A stretch of 64,000 nucleotides of DNA from Micromonospora sp. CPCC 205371 (GTDB taxonomy: Bacteria > Actinomycetota > Actinomycetes > Mycobacteriales > Micromonosporaceae): assembly GCF_026130045.1 (NCBI RefSeq), contig NZ_JAIBNX010000005.1:55833-119832 (forward strand), written 5' to 3'. Of this stretch, positions 24,412 through 33,262 are shown piece after piece. The notes beneath the pieces were generated by a model. The model ran no database searches, was not told where the DNA came from, and worked only from the letters and a program-made list of their open reading frames with translations. Each line of letters opens with the position of its first letter. The first letter of the stretch is position 1. Both the position numbers and the translations under genes were made by a program.

Positions 24412-27400
24412 GAGGGTTGCCAGCCCGCGTCGATGGCGTCTTGCAGGCGCTTGCTGAAGACGGCGTGCGCCTGACGGTACTCGTTCTCCCGGTCCGCCTT
24501 GTAGAACGGCGGCGTGTACCCGTCGGGCGGTGGATTCCCCTTGGGATCATGCAAATGCGCCATCAACTGCTGGTAAGTTTCCTTGGTCTGCTTCCACCCA
24601 AATGCGCTGCGATGCTCGGCGATCTTTTCTCCGCGAGCGTCGAACCAGGTCAGTGCCTCGTATCGAACCAACTGCGGAAAACGGCTTTTGTACAGCGCAG
24701 TGAGCTGGCTCGCATCGATTCCGAGCCACACCGACACCAGCGCGTCCAGCTCAACGAGCGCCGCACGGCGCGCCCGCTCGTCGCGGAGTGGCGTGCTCAT
24801 TCCCCATGCCCCCCGTAACTGGCCAGAACCTGAACGGTTCAGAGCGTTGAGCCCGTCCCACTCGCAAGCCCACGACTCGCCTATCCAACTAGGCTCGAAC
24901 AGCCGATACCAGAGGTCTGCATAGACTTCCGTCAGGCAATTGAGCCGTAGAATGCGAAGCAGTGCTGGCACGGCAAGTGGGTGATTCCCCGAGCCAGCCG
25001 GCATCATCCTAGCCTCGGCCTTCTTGAAGTTACTCAGGCCTGTTATACGCAGAAAGTAGTCCAGCGGGAGGGCTGCCCAGAAGGCAGCGGCGAGAACCGT
25101 ATCGACTTCTCGCCGCATCGCCAACGAATGGACGCCGTCAATATGCATCGTTCCTGGCGGGATGATCGCGGCGAACAGTGACCTCTCCGTGTTGTACGGG
25201 ACCATAGTACGCCAGGCAAGTCGGTAGGATTCGGTATAAGGTCGCCCATCCCACAGGTCCTGCGCAGCCGTAAACCGTTCTGGTGTACACGCACGCACGT
25301 AATCGGTGGCGGGCACTCCGTCGGCGGCGAGCGCCGTAATGTCGATGAGCGGATCATAGGTTCCTGTGTTTGGAGGCTGTTTTGCAAACGGCGTGGCGAC
25401 GCCGATTTGCGGCCCGCGCAGGATGACGCCATCCCACCGCGATGGCCGGTCTAGCGCCCGGCGTATGACCCCGTCCTTGACGCTCTTGCCCTCGTTAAAG
25501 CCAGAGCTGATTCGCGGACCGAGCATTCCCAGCCGCCTGGGAACCGTAGTGAGAGCCGCGATCGCACCTTCCTCGACCACGCTAACTGGGAACAATAGCG
25601 GCGTCCGTTCCATGGGCTCGTCGACCTCGGTTCGCAAGCGCTGCCAGGTGGCCAGCCGTGCTCGGTCAACCTTGACCGCTCTCGACGAATGTGGGCGTAG
25701 GTCCCACGCCCCGTTATGCTTGATCGACGGCGCCTCGCCGGACCCATCGTGCGTAAGCGATTCCACCACAACCGTCGGATCGAAGAGCCAACTGAGGTGG
25801 AGGAACGAGATCTCCTGTGAGCGGCCATAGATGTTCACGGAGTACTGGCGGTTCCAGTCAATATCTGGGAACAGCAGACGCCGATTCTGGAAATGCGCGT
25901 GAAGGCGGAGGTGGTGGTAGGCAGCTGCTCGCAACGGACCCTCACGGCCGCCGCTAAAATGACTGTCTGGGTGGATCAGACCGGCCGTGCCGGTCTCGGC
26001 GAGGTGATCCCACACTCGACACATGAACGCCCGGTACAGATCCAACTGAGTGCCCGCGAGCAGCGGATATGCTACGGCACCGCCGAGACTGGCACCCAGT
26101 CCCGCATTCGCAGCCAACTCGCCAAGCACGTAAGCGCGTGGCCACGGCTCCGTCATCAGCGCCGCTTGCCGCTTCTGCCGGATGCCGACCGACGTCTCGG
26201 CCGCCAGCTGGAACCACGGGTCGCACTCCGCAAGTACAACGTCCTCTTTCCAGTCGGGCCGTACCCAAGGTGGGTTTCCTACTTGGAGGTCGAAGCCGCC
26301 CTTGGAAAACGCCTGCGCGAACGTCAGCTCCCAATGGAAGAAACCCTGCTGTTCGGCGACGCCCTCAGCTGCTTGGAGCCAGGGGAAGCGGTCCGCGAGT
26401 CGGTAGGCCGCGTCCATGCCCATCAGGCCGGGCAGGACGTCCTCGTAGTCCTCCAGTTCGGACAGTGATGAGAAGTCGCTGATCAGGGACCCGGCGGGGA
26501 TGTCTGAGCGGCCGATCAGTGCCTCGGCGAAGGCGAGCCAATCGTCCAGGTCCGCCAGCGGCACCTGCTTCCGAAGCTGCTCGGCCACCGTGTACTGGCG
26601 CGTGCCGGTCGGCTTGGTGGGGAGCTTGAGTTGCTGCGGAGCCACCTCCCCGAAGAGATCCTGCAACTCGAAGCTCACCGGCTCGTCGTACACGGGCATG
26701 TCTTTGACGTGGGTGACCTCGACGGGCCCGGCGGGGTACACGGGGTCTGAGCCATCGAGCAGGCCGACCTTGTCCAGCGGCCAGAACCACAGCGCGCACC
26801 ACACATCCATCAGCGTCTTGAGCCGCCAGTACGGCGTGCCGGGCGTGGTGAGGTCGGCGAGGATCTTCTCGCGCGGCACCGCCTGCCTTACCGGCGGCAG
26901 GTCGTCGGCGCCCCAGACCTTGATGTCGCGTCGAATCTCATCTTCGGATATCTCCAGCCGCTGGCGCACGAGCTGCCACAGGTACTCGACGCGTCCGGCG
27001 AGGGCCTGGAGTCGGGCCACCTGGGACGGCTCCTTGCGCTTGCCCTTGGCCGATGGTGGCTTCCGGATCGCGCTGCGCCACTTCTTTAGCCGCTCGGTTT
27101 CGGTGGGCGCGAGTTCGCGGGCCTCCTTCTCCCCCGCGACCGCACCCCAGCCGTCTGCTGGCAGGAGGAAGTGGTGGATGGTGCCGGGCTCGATCTCGCC
27201 GTCGCGGAACGGCTTGTCCTCGGGGGCGGTGGTGAGCCAGGACTTGTCGGCGAGTTGCTCGGGCTTGTAGAGGCGCCGGGCGCCGCCGATGAGCGAGTTT
27301 CCGCGTCGCAGGTGTAGACCGAACCACGGTGCTTGCAGGCCGGGGTGCATGACGTTGAGCCACAGCGACACCTCGGCCAGTTCGACGGCGGTGCGGTTGA

Positions 27401-29321
27401 GGTCGACGCCGTAGCAGTTGTGTAGGGCGATGTATGCCTTTACGCGTTGGAGTTCGAGGTGGTACTCCTCCGGGTCGAGCTCGACCTCCAGTTCGCGGGC
27501 TTGGCGGCGGAGGTATTCGGCGGCTACCTGGTTGATGGCCTCGTTGAGGAACGCGCCGGAGCCGAGCGCCGGCTCGCAGATCGTCCAGTCCAGCAGCTCG
27601 CGGGCTGGTGTCACGGTGCCGTCCTGGTCCAGCCGGTACTTCAGGGCGAGCTGGACGGTGACCTCGGTCAGTGACTGGGGTGTGTAGTAGGAGGCGCTGG
27701 TCTGCCGGTCGCGGCCCGCGAGCCGGTAGACGAACTGGCCGGGGTCGTAGGTGACCCGGCTGCGTACGCCGGTGTACGGGTTCTCCTTGTAGACGAATAC
27801 GTTGTCGTCATACTCCTCCACTTTGGAGGCTGGGATCATCCAGGAGCCGTCTTTGGCGTCGCCATTCTTGGCCACCTCGTAGAGTTGTTCGGTGGCGACG
27901 AAGCCGGTGTAGGACATCAGTCCCTCGTAGACCGCGCCGAGCTGGTTGATGCCCAGTTGGGCGTACGAGATGAAGCCGCCGCGCCCCTTCTTGGTGCCCT
28001 TGCTGAGCATCAGGCGGCGCAGCACCTGGTAAAGGGTCTTGTTCCGGAGCCGGGTGTCGAGCTTCGGCGCGTCGGGGTCGTCGGGGTCGCTGCCCGGCCG
28101 TGGGATCTGCCATCCGATCAGCTTGGTCTTCTCGGGGAGGAAGAGGTCGGAGCGCAGCGGTTCGAAGCGGAGGCCGACGTCTTCGCTGTCCTTCTCCCCC
28201 GCCGTCTGGCCGGCGCGCGGCCGGTGACCGTCGTTCACCATTCGGAAGAGCAGGTCGAGCGACTCGTACAGGTGAAATCCGCCTTCGGCGGTCGGTGCCA
28301 GCCGCCGGTAGATCAGGTCGCCCAGGCGGGCGAGGCTGTAGCCCTCGACGTACTCGGGGTCGTTGACCGGCAGGACGCCCAGCTCCGGCCGTGCCTCGGC
28401 GTAGAGGAGGAAGAGGATCCGGTACAGGTACCGCAGCGCCTCCCGGCCCAGTTCCTTGGCGAGATCGTCCAGTTCCATGATCTCCTGCGGCTGGTGGCCG
28501 GCCTGCCGGATGCGGTCCAGCACCTCGTTGGCGATCAGCTCGACGGATACGCGCAGCCCTTCGCGTAGCTCGCTAGAGACGCCGACCGCGTGCTGCCGGG
28601 AGCCGGCGACCAGGTCGGCCAGCGGCTCGGTGCCGCCTTCTGCCGGCGGACGAAGCGAGTCGGCGCCGAAGAGCGCCGCGATGACGTCTAGTTCCTTGTC
28701 GTTGTTGCGGCCGTAAGCGATGTCGAGGCTGACCGCGAGGTAGCGCCCTTCACCCCAGACGCTGCGGTCGGCGAGTGTGATCACGCCACCGCTGAGAATG
28801 AGGATGTACCGGGGCGGCTGCTCAGCGGCGAACAGCCAGGATGCCAGCTTGGCTCCGGTATCGATCACGGTGCCGTCGGCGAGGGTGACGGGGTCGAGAA
28901 GGGGGCCGGCGCCGGCCGGCTCCCGGGCGGCGGCGGTGTGCGCGGCCTCCCCCCAGGCCCGCCCGATGCTGCCGTGACCGGTGTTCTGCTCGGCGGGGGC
29001 GACCGGGATCTGGTGCTCGTGTCCGGCCCGTTCGATGGTGCGGACCTGTGGTTGCGGGTCGAAGCCGAGCCGCCGGAGGATTTCGCCATGCACCTTGCGG
29101 AGCCGTTCGGGGTCGTAGAGCTCCAGGTCGGCCAGCTCGGTTTTGGCGTTGAAGTAGTCCCGGCGCCAGCCGCGCAGCCCTGCCCGCGGAGTGAGCCGGC
29201 CACCCTTCTCATCTTCGGCCCACTGTTTGAACAAACCGCCCTTGAGTGTGGCCGGGAGCACCTCGGCGAGATAGTGCGCGGAGAGGTACTCGCCCCGGTT
29301 GGTCAATGATTCGAAACTCAT
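24408..29321 (-). CDS. Eco57I/PglX-like N6-adenine DNA methylase, 1637 aa
   Basis: The N-terminus (SFESLTNRGEYLSAHYLAEV) and length resemble the methylase of class 1 DISARM and PglX-type BREX enzymes. The SAM motif I CEPALGSGAFLNEAI lies at about residue 582 and the catalytic VGNPPWVRPDW (NPPY type) at about 1015. A long middle insertion separates them, and a target-recognition-like C-terminal half follows. No PD-(D/E)XK motif is evident near the N-terminus, so it may only methylate self DNA. The 3' half of the gene appears lower in GC than the neighbours, suggesting a separately acquired specificity part. ATGA overlaps join it to the SNF2 gene before and the DUF1998 helicase after. Confidence 0.85.
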   Translation of the reverse strand: MSFESLTNRGEYLSAHYLAEVLPATLKGGLFKQWAEDEKGGRLTPRAGLRGWRRDYFNAKTELADLELYDPERLRKVHGEILRRLGFDPQPQVRTIERAGHEHQIPVAPAEQNTGHGSIGRAWGEAAHTAAAREPAGAGPLLDPVTLADGTVIDTGAKLASWLFAAEQPPRYILILSGGVITLADRSVWGEGRYLAVSLDIAYGRNNDKELDVIAALFGADSLRPPAEGGTEPLADLVAGSRQHAVGVSSELREGLRVSVELIANEVLDRIRQAGHQPQEIMELDDLAKELGREALRYLYRILFLLYAEARPELGVLPVNDPEYVEGYSLARLGDLIYRRLAPTAEGGFHLYESLDLLFRMVNDGHRPRAGQTAGEKDSEDVGLRFEPLRSDLFLPEKTKLIGWQIPRPGSDPDDPDAPKLDTRLRNKTLYQVLRRLMLSKGTKKGRGGFISYAQLGINQLGAVYEGLMSYTGFVATEQLYEVAKNGDAKDGSWMIPASKVEEYDDNVFVYKENPYTGVRSRVTYDPGQFVYRLAGRDRQTSASYYTPQSLTEVTVQLALKYRLDQDGTVTPARELLDWTICEPALGSGAFLNEAINQVAAEYLRRQARELEVELDPEEYHLELQRVKAYIALHNCYGVDLNRTAVELAEVSLWLNVMHPGLQAPWFGLHLRRGNSLIGGARRLYKPEQLADKSWLTTAPEDKPFRDGEIEPGTIHHFLLPADGWGAVAGEKEARELAPTETERLKKWRSAIRKPPSAKGKRKEPSQVARLQALAGRVEYLWQLVRQRLEISEDEIRRDIKVWGADDLPPVRQAVPREKILADLTTPGTPYWRLKTLMDVWCALWFWPLDKVGLLDGSDPVYPAGPVEVTHVKDMPVYDEPVSFELQDLFGEVAPQQLKLPTKPTGTRQYTVAEQLRKQVPLADLDDWLAFAEALIGRSDIPAGSLISDFSSLSELEDYEDVLPGLMGMDAAYRLADRFPWLQAAEGVAEQQGFFHWELTFAQAFSKGGFDLQVGNPPWVRPDWKEDVVLAECDPWFQLAAETSVGIRQKRQAALMTEPWPRAYVLGELAANAGLGASLGGAVAYPLLAGTQLDLYRAFMCRVWDHLAETGTAGLIHPDSHFSGGREGPLRAAAYHHLRLHAHFQNRRLLFPDIDWNRQYSVNIYGRSQEISFLHLSWLFDPTVVVESLTHDGSGEAPSIKHNGAWDLRPHSSRAVKVDRARLATWQRLRTEVDEPMERTPLLFPVSVVEEGAIAALTTVPRRLGMLGPRISSGFNEGKSVKDGVIRRALDRPSRWDGVILRGPQIGVATPFAKQPPNTGTYDPLIDITALAADGVPATDYVRACTPERFTAAQDLWDGRPYTESYRLAWRTMVPYNTERSLFAAIIPPGTMHIDGVHSLAMRREVDTVLAAAFWAALPLDYFLRITGLSNFKKAEARMMPAGSGNHPLAVPALLRILRLNCLTEVYADLWYRLFEPSWIGESWACEWDGLNALNRSGSGQLRGAWGMSTPLRDERARRAALVELDALVSVWLGIDASQLTALYKSRFPQLVRYEALTWFDARGEKIAEHRSAFGWKQTKETYQQLMAHLHDPKGNPPPDGYTPPFYKADRENEYRQAHAVFSKRLQDAIDAGWQPS

Positions 29322-32107
29322 GCGGCGTTCTCCGAAGGCGTGACGAGGACGGCGAGCACCCGCAACAAGGGCGTGCCTGAGGTCTCCAGACGATTCAGGA
29401 GGTCGTTCTGCTCGTCCACTGTGGCGTGAACTCGCCTACGGCGCGGGGCAGACAGCTCGTCGAGGAGACTGGCTTGTTCGAAGTGGACAAGGCGTTCGCG
29501 GTACCGGCGCAGCGGCTCGGCGTTCGCCTCGGCCCACTCGTCGCGCTTCGCGGCGAGATGGTCGCGGGCCGCTGCGACAGCTACCGGCACCAGCTCCTGC
29601 ACCGGACCGAGTTGGATCGGCGTGGCCCGGTTGACCATGGCTGGTCCGACGCCGGCGGCGACGAGCGCCTCGTCCATCGATGCGATGACCGACTGGTCCG
29701 GCAGACCGGAGACGGCCATCCACTCGACCACGGTGGGCTGGCCAAGGCGGTTTCCGTACACGCCCTGGATCAGGAAGACTGGACCGTCCACATCGGCCTC
29801 CAGGACCGGCGCTTGCTGGCGGCCCAGGCGGATGAGCACCTTGTCCACGAGCCAATCGATCATCGGGTGCACATCGCTCAGGAAGGCGATGTCCGGCCAT
29901 ACAGCCGCTTCGGCCTTGCGGGCGTCGTCAAGCTTCCGCTGCGCCAGCTTGCGGTCGAGGGTGACCCGTAGCCGCAGCTTGTCACGCTCCTCGTGCGCCT
30001 TGAGGTAGGAGCGCGGCAGATCCAGCAATCGCTGCACCAGATCGTCGGGCGCGAGGAACGTGATCAGCTCGTCCTCCCGACGCAGGTCGATGCGGTCTTC
30101 GGGCCTGTCGTCGTACAGCTCACGCAGCGCCACGTCGACGAAATCGCCGGTGGAGTCGAAAAGCTTGGGTACCCGCGCCTTCGGCACCTCGGCCGCCGCC
30201 GGAGCTTCGCCCACCGCCGCCATGAGGTCCGCGAGTACGTCGTATTCCGCCGCACCACTGGCGTACGACTCGTCCACGGTCTTGCCGGCGAGCAGGTCCT
30301 TGACCAGGCGGTCCTCTTCCACCTTGGCGTCGTACATACCGGTGACGGCCTCGACGCTGCCGAGGCTGCGGTGGGCGACCTCCTCGCGTTCGAGCAGTTT
30401 CTCCGCGACGGTCCGGTCGTCCTTCGCATCCGGCACCTTCGAGGTGAGGATGAGCGCCCGGAACTGCGGCTGATGGCGCTGGCCGTAGCGGTCGACGCGG
30501 CCGTTGCGCTGTTCGATGCGGATCAGGCTCCAGGGAATGTCGTAGTGGATCAGGTGGTGGCACTGCTGATGCAGGTTGACGCCCTCGGACGCGACGTCAC
30601 CGGTGAAAAGCAGCCGCACGGGGCTGCCTTCCGACTCGAACTCCTGCAGTACGGTCTGCTCGTCCTTGTCGGCCAGGCCGCCGTGCAGCACCCGCACGGC
30701 GGCACTGCCGAGGCCGAGCCGTCCGGGCACCACCGTGGCGAGCCACTTGAGCGTTGGTACGCGTTCGGAGAACACCACCGCTCGTGTCGCGCTGCCCGGC
30801 TTGACGCCGATCTCCTTGAGCTCGGTCACCAGGCGTTCGAGCTTGGCGGAGTCGTTATCGGACATGGCGGAGGACAGTTCGGCCAGGCGAGCCAGCGCGG
30901 CGTCTTCGGCGCCGGTGGCCTTCTTGCGGCGTTCGGCCACCGTCGCGGCCAGCGCAACGTGCGAGGACAGGAAGGACTTCAGCAGCGTGTACGGGAACAG
31001 CCGATCCATGCCTCTTAACGGCTGGTCGCTCCACTTGCCAGCGAGCCACACCTCCGTCAACTCCGAGAAGATACGCTCCTCAGCGTCGGTAGCCACACAG
31101 TGCAGCGGCTGCGACGGTCCGCGGTCGGCCCAGCGGTCGCCGATCTGGTCGCGTACCTCCGGGCTTATCTTCGTCCGGCGCAGGTACAGGTGGGCGATGT
31201 CCTTGGCTTCGTAGTTCTTGGGATCGGCGATCGCGGCCGGGTCGAGCAACGAGATCAGCTCGGCGAACGACTCCTTGTCACCGTTGTGCGGAGTGGCGCT
31301 GGCCAGCAGGAGCGCGTCGGTCCGGATGGCCAGACGACGGGCCAACTCGTTGCGCTGGGTGCCCTTGTTGATCAAGTTGTGGGATTCGTCGATGACGACG
31401 ACGTCCCAGTCGATCGCGTCCAGGTGGTGCCCGAACTGCCCGGCGTCCTTGAGGGTGTCGACCGAGATGATAGCCCGCTTGAAGTACGTGAACGGGTTGC
31501 GACCGGCCGGGATCTCCTGCTGGATGCGCTGGATGCCGGTCGAGTCCAGCCGCACGAGCGGGATCGCGAAGCGGGTCCACAGCTCCCGTTGGAACTGCTC
31601 CAGCACCTGCTGCGGGGAGACCACCAGGATCCGGTCGCCGCGGCCGCGCCGGATCAGCTCGGCAAGGATCAGTCCGATCTCCAGCGTCTTGCCCAGCCCG
31701 ACCACGTCGGCGAGCAGGATTCGCGGGCGCAGCCCAGACAGCGCCAGCTCGACCGGCCGCTGCTGGTAGGTCAGCGGGTCGAGAAGGAACCGGTCGGATA
31801 GCGCCAGGCCGCGCTCCGAGCGGGGCAGCGGGGTGCGTCGCAGGACCGCCTCCAGGAAGAGCCGGCTGATCCGAAACCGCGGTGAGGTGTCCTGTACGAG
31901 GATGGTGTCTTCGGGCCGCATCGCGCGGACCTCGTCCAGGCCGGTGAAGAACGTCGCTTCCACGTCCTGGACGAACTCGGACACGCCGACGGCCTTGACC
32001 ATGACGCCGTCGTGGAGCGTCGGCTTGGCGGTGCGGACCAGCCACTCCTCGTCGCGGACCTCGATTCGGGTGCCGGGCGCGAACGAGCCCGACTCCACAG
32101 TGGTCAT
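29318..32107 (-). CDS. SNF2/HepA-like helicase, DrmD-type, 929 aa
   Basis: The ATG at 32107 (MTTVESGSFAPGTRIEV) overlaps the kinase stop as ATGA; a longer frame begins at 32173 but would overlap the kinase by 70 bases. SNF2 motifs are ILLADVVGLGKTLEIGLIL (Walker A, about 134), VVVIDESHNLIN (DESH, about 239), LLASATPHNGD, LLFTGDVASEGVNLHQQC and IRIEQRNGRVDRYGQRHQ (motif VI, about 535). The N-terminal 60-residue barrel and C-terminal helical region are as in DrmD of DISARM and BrxHII-like helicases. It is an ATP-driven DNA translocase that probably monitors incoming DNA. Confidence 0.9.
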   Translation of the reverse strand: MTTVESGSFAPGTRIEVRDEEWLVRTAKPTLHDGVMVKAVGVSEFVQDVEATFFTGLDEVRAMRPEDTILVQDTSPRFRISRLFLEAVLRRTPLPRSERGLALSDRFLLDPLTYQQRPVELALSGLRPRILLADVVGLGKTLEIGLILAELIRRGRGDRILVVSPQQVLEQFQRELWTRFAIPLVRLDSTGIQRIQQEIPAGRNPFTYFKRAIISVDTLKDAGQFGHHLDAIDWDVVVIDESHNLINKGTQRNELARRLAIRTDALLLASATPHNGDKESFAELISLLDPAAIADPKNYEAKDIAHLYLRRTKISPEVRDQIGDRWADRGPSQPLHCVATDAEERIFSELTEVWLAGKWSDQPLRGMDRLFPYTLLKSFLSSHVALAATVAERRKKATGAEDAALARLAELSSAMSDNDSAKLERLVTELKEIGVKPGSATRAVVFSERVPTLKWLATVVPGRLGLGSAAVRVLHGGLADKDEQTVLQEFESEGSPVRLLFTGDVASEGVNLHQQCHHLIHYDIPWSLIRIEQRNGRVDRYGQRHQPQFRALILTSKVPDAKDDRTVAEKLLEREEVAHRSLGSVEAVTGMYDAKVEEDRLVKDLLAGKTVDESYASGAAEYDVLADLMAAVGEAPAAAEVPKARVPKLFDSTGDFVDVALRELYDDRPEDRIDLRREDELITFLAPDDLVQRLLDLPRSYLKAHEERDKLRLRVTLDRKLAQRKLDDARKAEAAVWPDIAFLSDVHPMIDWLVDKVLIRLGRQQAPVLEADVDGPVFLIQGVYGNRLGQPTVVEWMAVSGLPDQSVIASMDEALVAAGVGPAMVNRATPIQLGPVQELVPVAVAAARDHLAAKRDEWAEANAEPLRRYRERLVHFEQASLLDELSAPRRRRVHATVDEQNDLLNRLETSGTPLLRVLAVLVTPSENAA

Positions 32108-33168
32108 CGGTGGGACCCCTCCTCCAATGTGGGCCTGCGAGCGTATTGGCGGCGCATCTTCTCGATCAGCCACCCGACATCCACCTGTGGCTCGGCGAGC
32201 GTCGGCGGCGCCGGTGTGTCGCTGCTCTCCGATCCGCCGAGGTCGACGTCTTCCGGATCCTGCTGCGGATCTTCGAGGTCCGGCGGGACGGTGAGTTCCA
32301 TGCCGGGGTCGAAGGTCAGCTGGCTGACCTGGCGACGCCGGTCGAAGGCAGACACGCCGCCGGCGGTGGCCACCTCCAGCAGCCGGGCTCGGACCGCGTC
32401 CAGCGCGGGCCGGGCGGCCGGGTCGAACGCCAGCATCGCCCCGAGCAGCGGCGCCAGTTCGGCCGGCACGCCGGTCATGTTCGGCTGGTCATCCGGATCG
32501 GTGATGCGCACCAGCAGCGCCCACGAGTTCGTCGACGGGTAGAGGCCGTGGCCGGTGAGTGCGAACACCAGCGTGGCGGCCAAGCCATAGATGTCGGCGG
32601 CCGAGGGCAGCTCGCGCTCGCTCTTCACCTGTTCGGGTGACATGTACGCCGGCGTACCCACGATGGCGCCTTGTTCGGTCAGGTAGCTGTCCCGGTCGCG
32701 TAGGACTGCCAGACCGAAGTCGATCAATACCGGGCCGTCCGGGCCGAGGATGACGTTCTGCGGCTTGAGGTCCCGGTGCAGCAACCCGGCCTGGTGTACC
32801 TTTGCCAGCCCGTCGGCGAGCATCGCGCCGACCATGGCCGCGTGGGGCGCGGGCAATGGTCCTCGGGCGTCGACGTACTGCCGCATGTTGAGGCCAGGTA
32901 TGTACTCGACGGCGAGCCATGCTGGGTCGGCGGTGAGGTCGGCGTCTTCTAGCCGGGCGACCCGCGATCCGTACACCGTCTTGAGGTTTTCCACCTCCGC
33001 GGCGAATCGCTCCCGGACCGTCTGGTCGCTCACCAGGGGATGCTTGATGAGCTTGACGGCCACCCGGTCGGCGGTCGGCGACACGGCGAAGTAGACGTCT
33101 CCCATGCCGCCCGAGCCGAGCGGTTTGACCAGCCTGTAACCCCCAACAGTGGTCAACTCCGGCGTCAT
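32104..33168 (-). CDS. Serine/threonine protein kinase (first kinase of the operon)
   Basis: 354 aa from ATG 33168; the frame is open further up to 33246 but without a sensible start. Kinase landmarks are LVKPLGSGGMGDVYFAV, VAVKLIKHPLV, LLHRDLKPQNVILG, PVLIDFGLAVL and GTPAYMSPEQVK. The ~100-residue C-terminal tail is acidic and Pro-rich (DLEDPQQDPEDVDLGGSESS), then VDVGWLIEKMRRQYA, perhaps a docking helix. It has no membrane segment. Together with the second kinase it brackets the SNF2-methylase-DUF1998-UvrD block. In Pgl/BREX and MADS defence, kinases also accompany methylases, so it may switch the complex on or off (inference). Confidence 0.9.
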   Translation of the reverse strand: MTPELTTVGGYRLVKPLGSGGMGDVYFAVSPTADRVAVKLIKHPLVSDQTVRERFAAEVENLKTVYGSRVARLEDADLTADPAWLAVEYIPGLNMRQYVDARGPLPAPHAAMVGAMLADGLAKVHQAGLLHRDLKPQNVILGPDGPVLIDFGLAVLRDRDSYLTEQGAIVGTPAYMSPEQVKSERELPSAADIYGLAATLVFALTGHGLYPSTNSWALLVRITDPDDQPNMTGVPAELAPLLGAMLAFDPAARPALDAVRARLLEVATAGGVSAFDRRRQVSQLTFDPGMELTVPPDLEDPQQDPEDVDLGGSESSDTPAPPTLAEPQVDVGWLIEKMRRQYARRPTLEEGSHR

Positions 33169-33198
33169 GCGACTCCCCACTTCGCGGACGGTGGCTGA

Positions 33199-33230
33199 AG
33201 TATCACAGGTTGGGTGGATGCGGTGGTCAA
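33199..33230 (-). promoter_or_regulatory. Putative internal promoter before the first kinase
   Basis: On the minus strand TTGACC (33230-33225) is followed after 17 bases by TGTGAT (33207-33202), about 34 bases before the ATG of the kinase. It lies in the 94-base gap between the methylase stop (33263) and the kinase, the only sizeable gap in the operon. It could let the helicase block be expressed apart from the methylase. The -10 fit is moderate. Confidence 0.35.
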
Positions 33231-33262
33231 CCGGTTGGGACACCATGTTAGGTACATTTCGC

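Noticed and set aside
32108..32173. Longer start for the SNF2 helicase
   Set aside because: It would overlap the kinase gene by 70 bases; ATG 32107 gives the ATGA coupling seen at neighbouring junctions.
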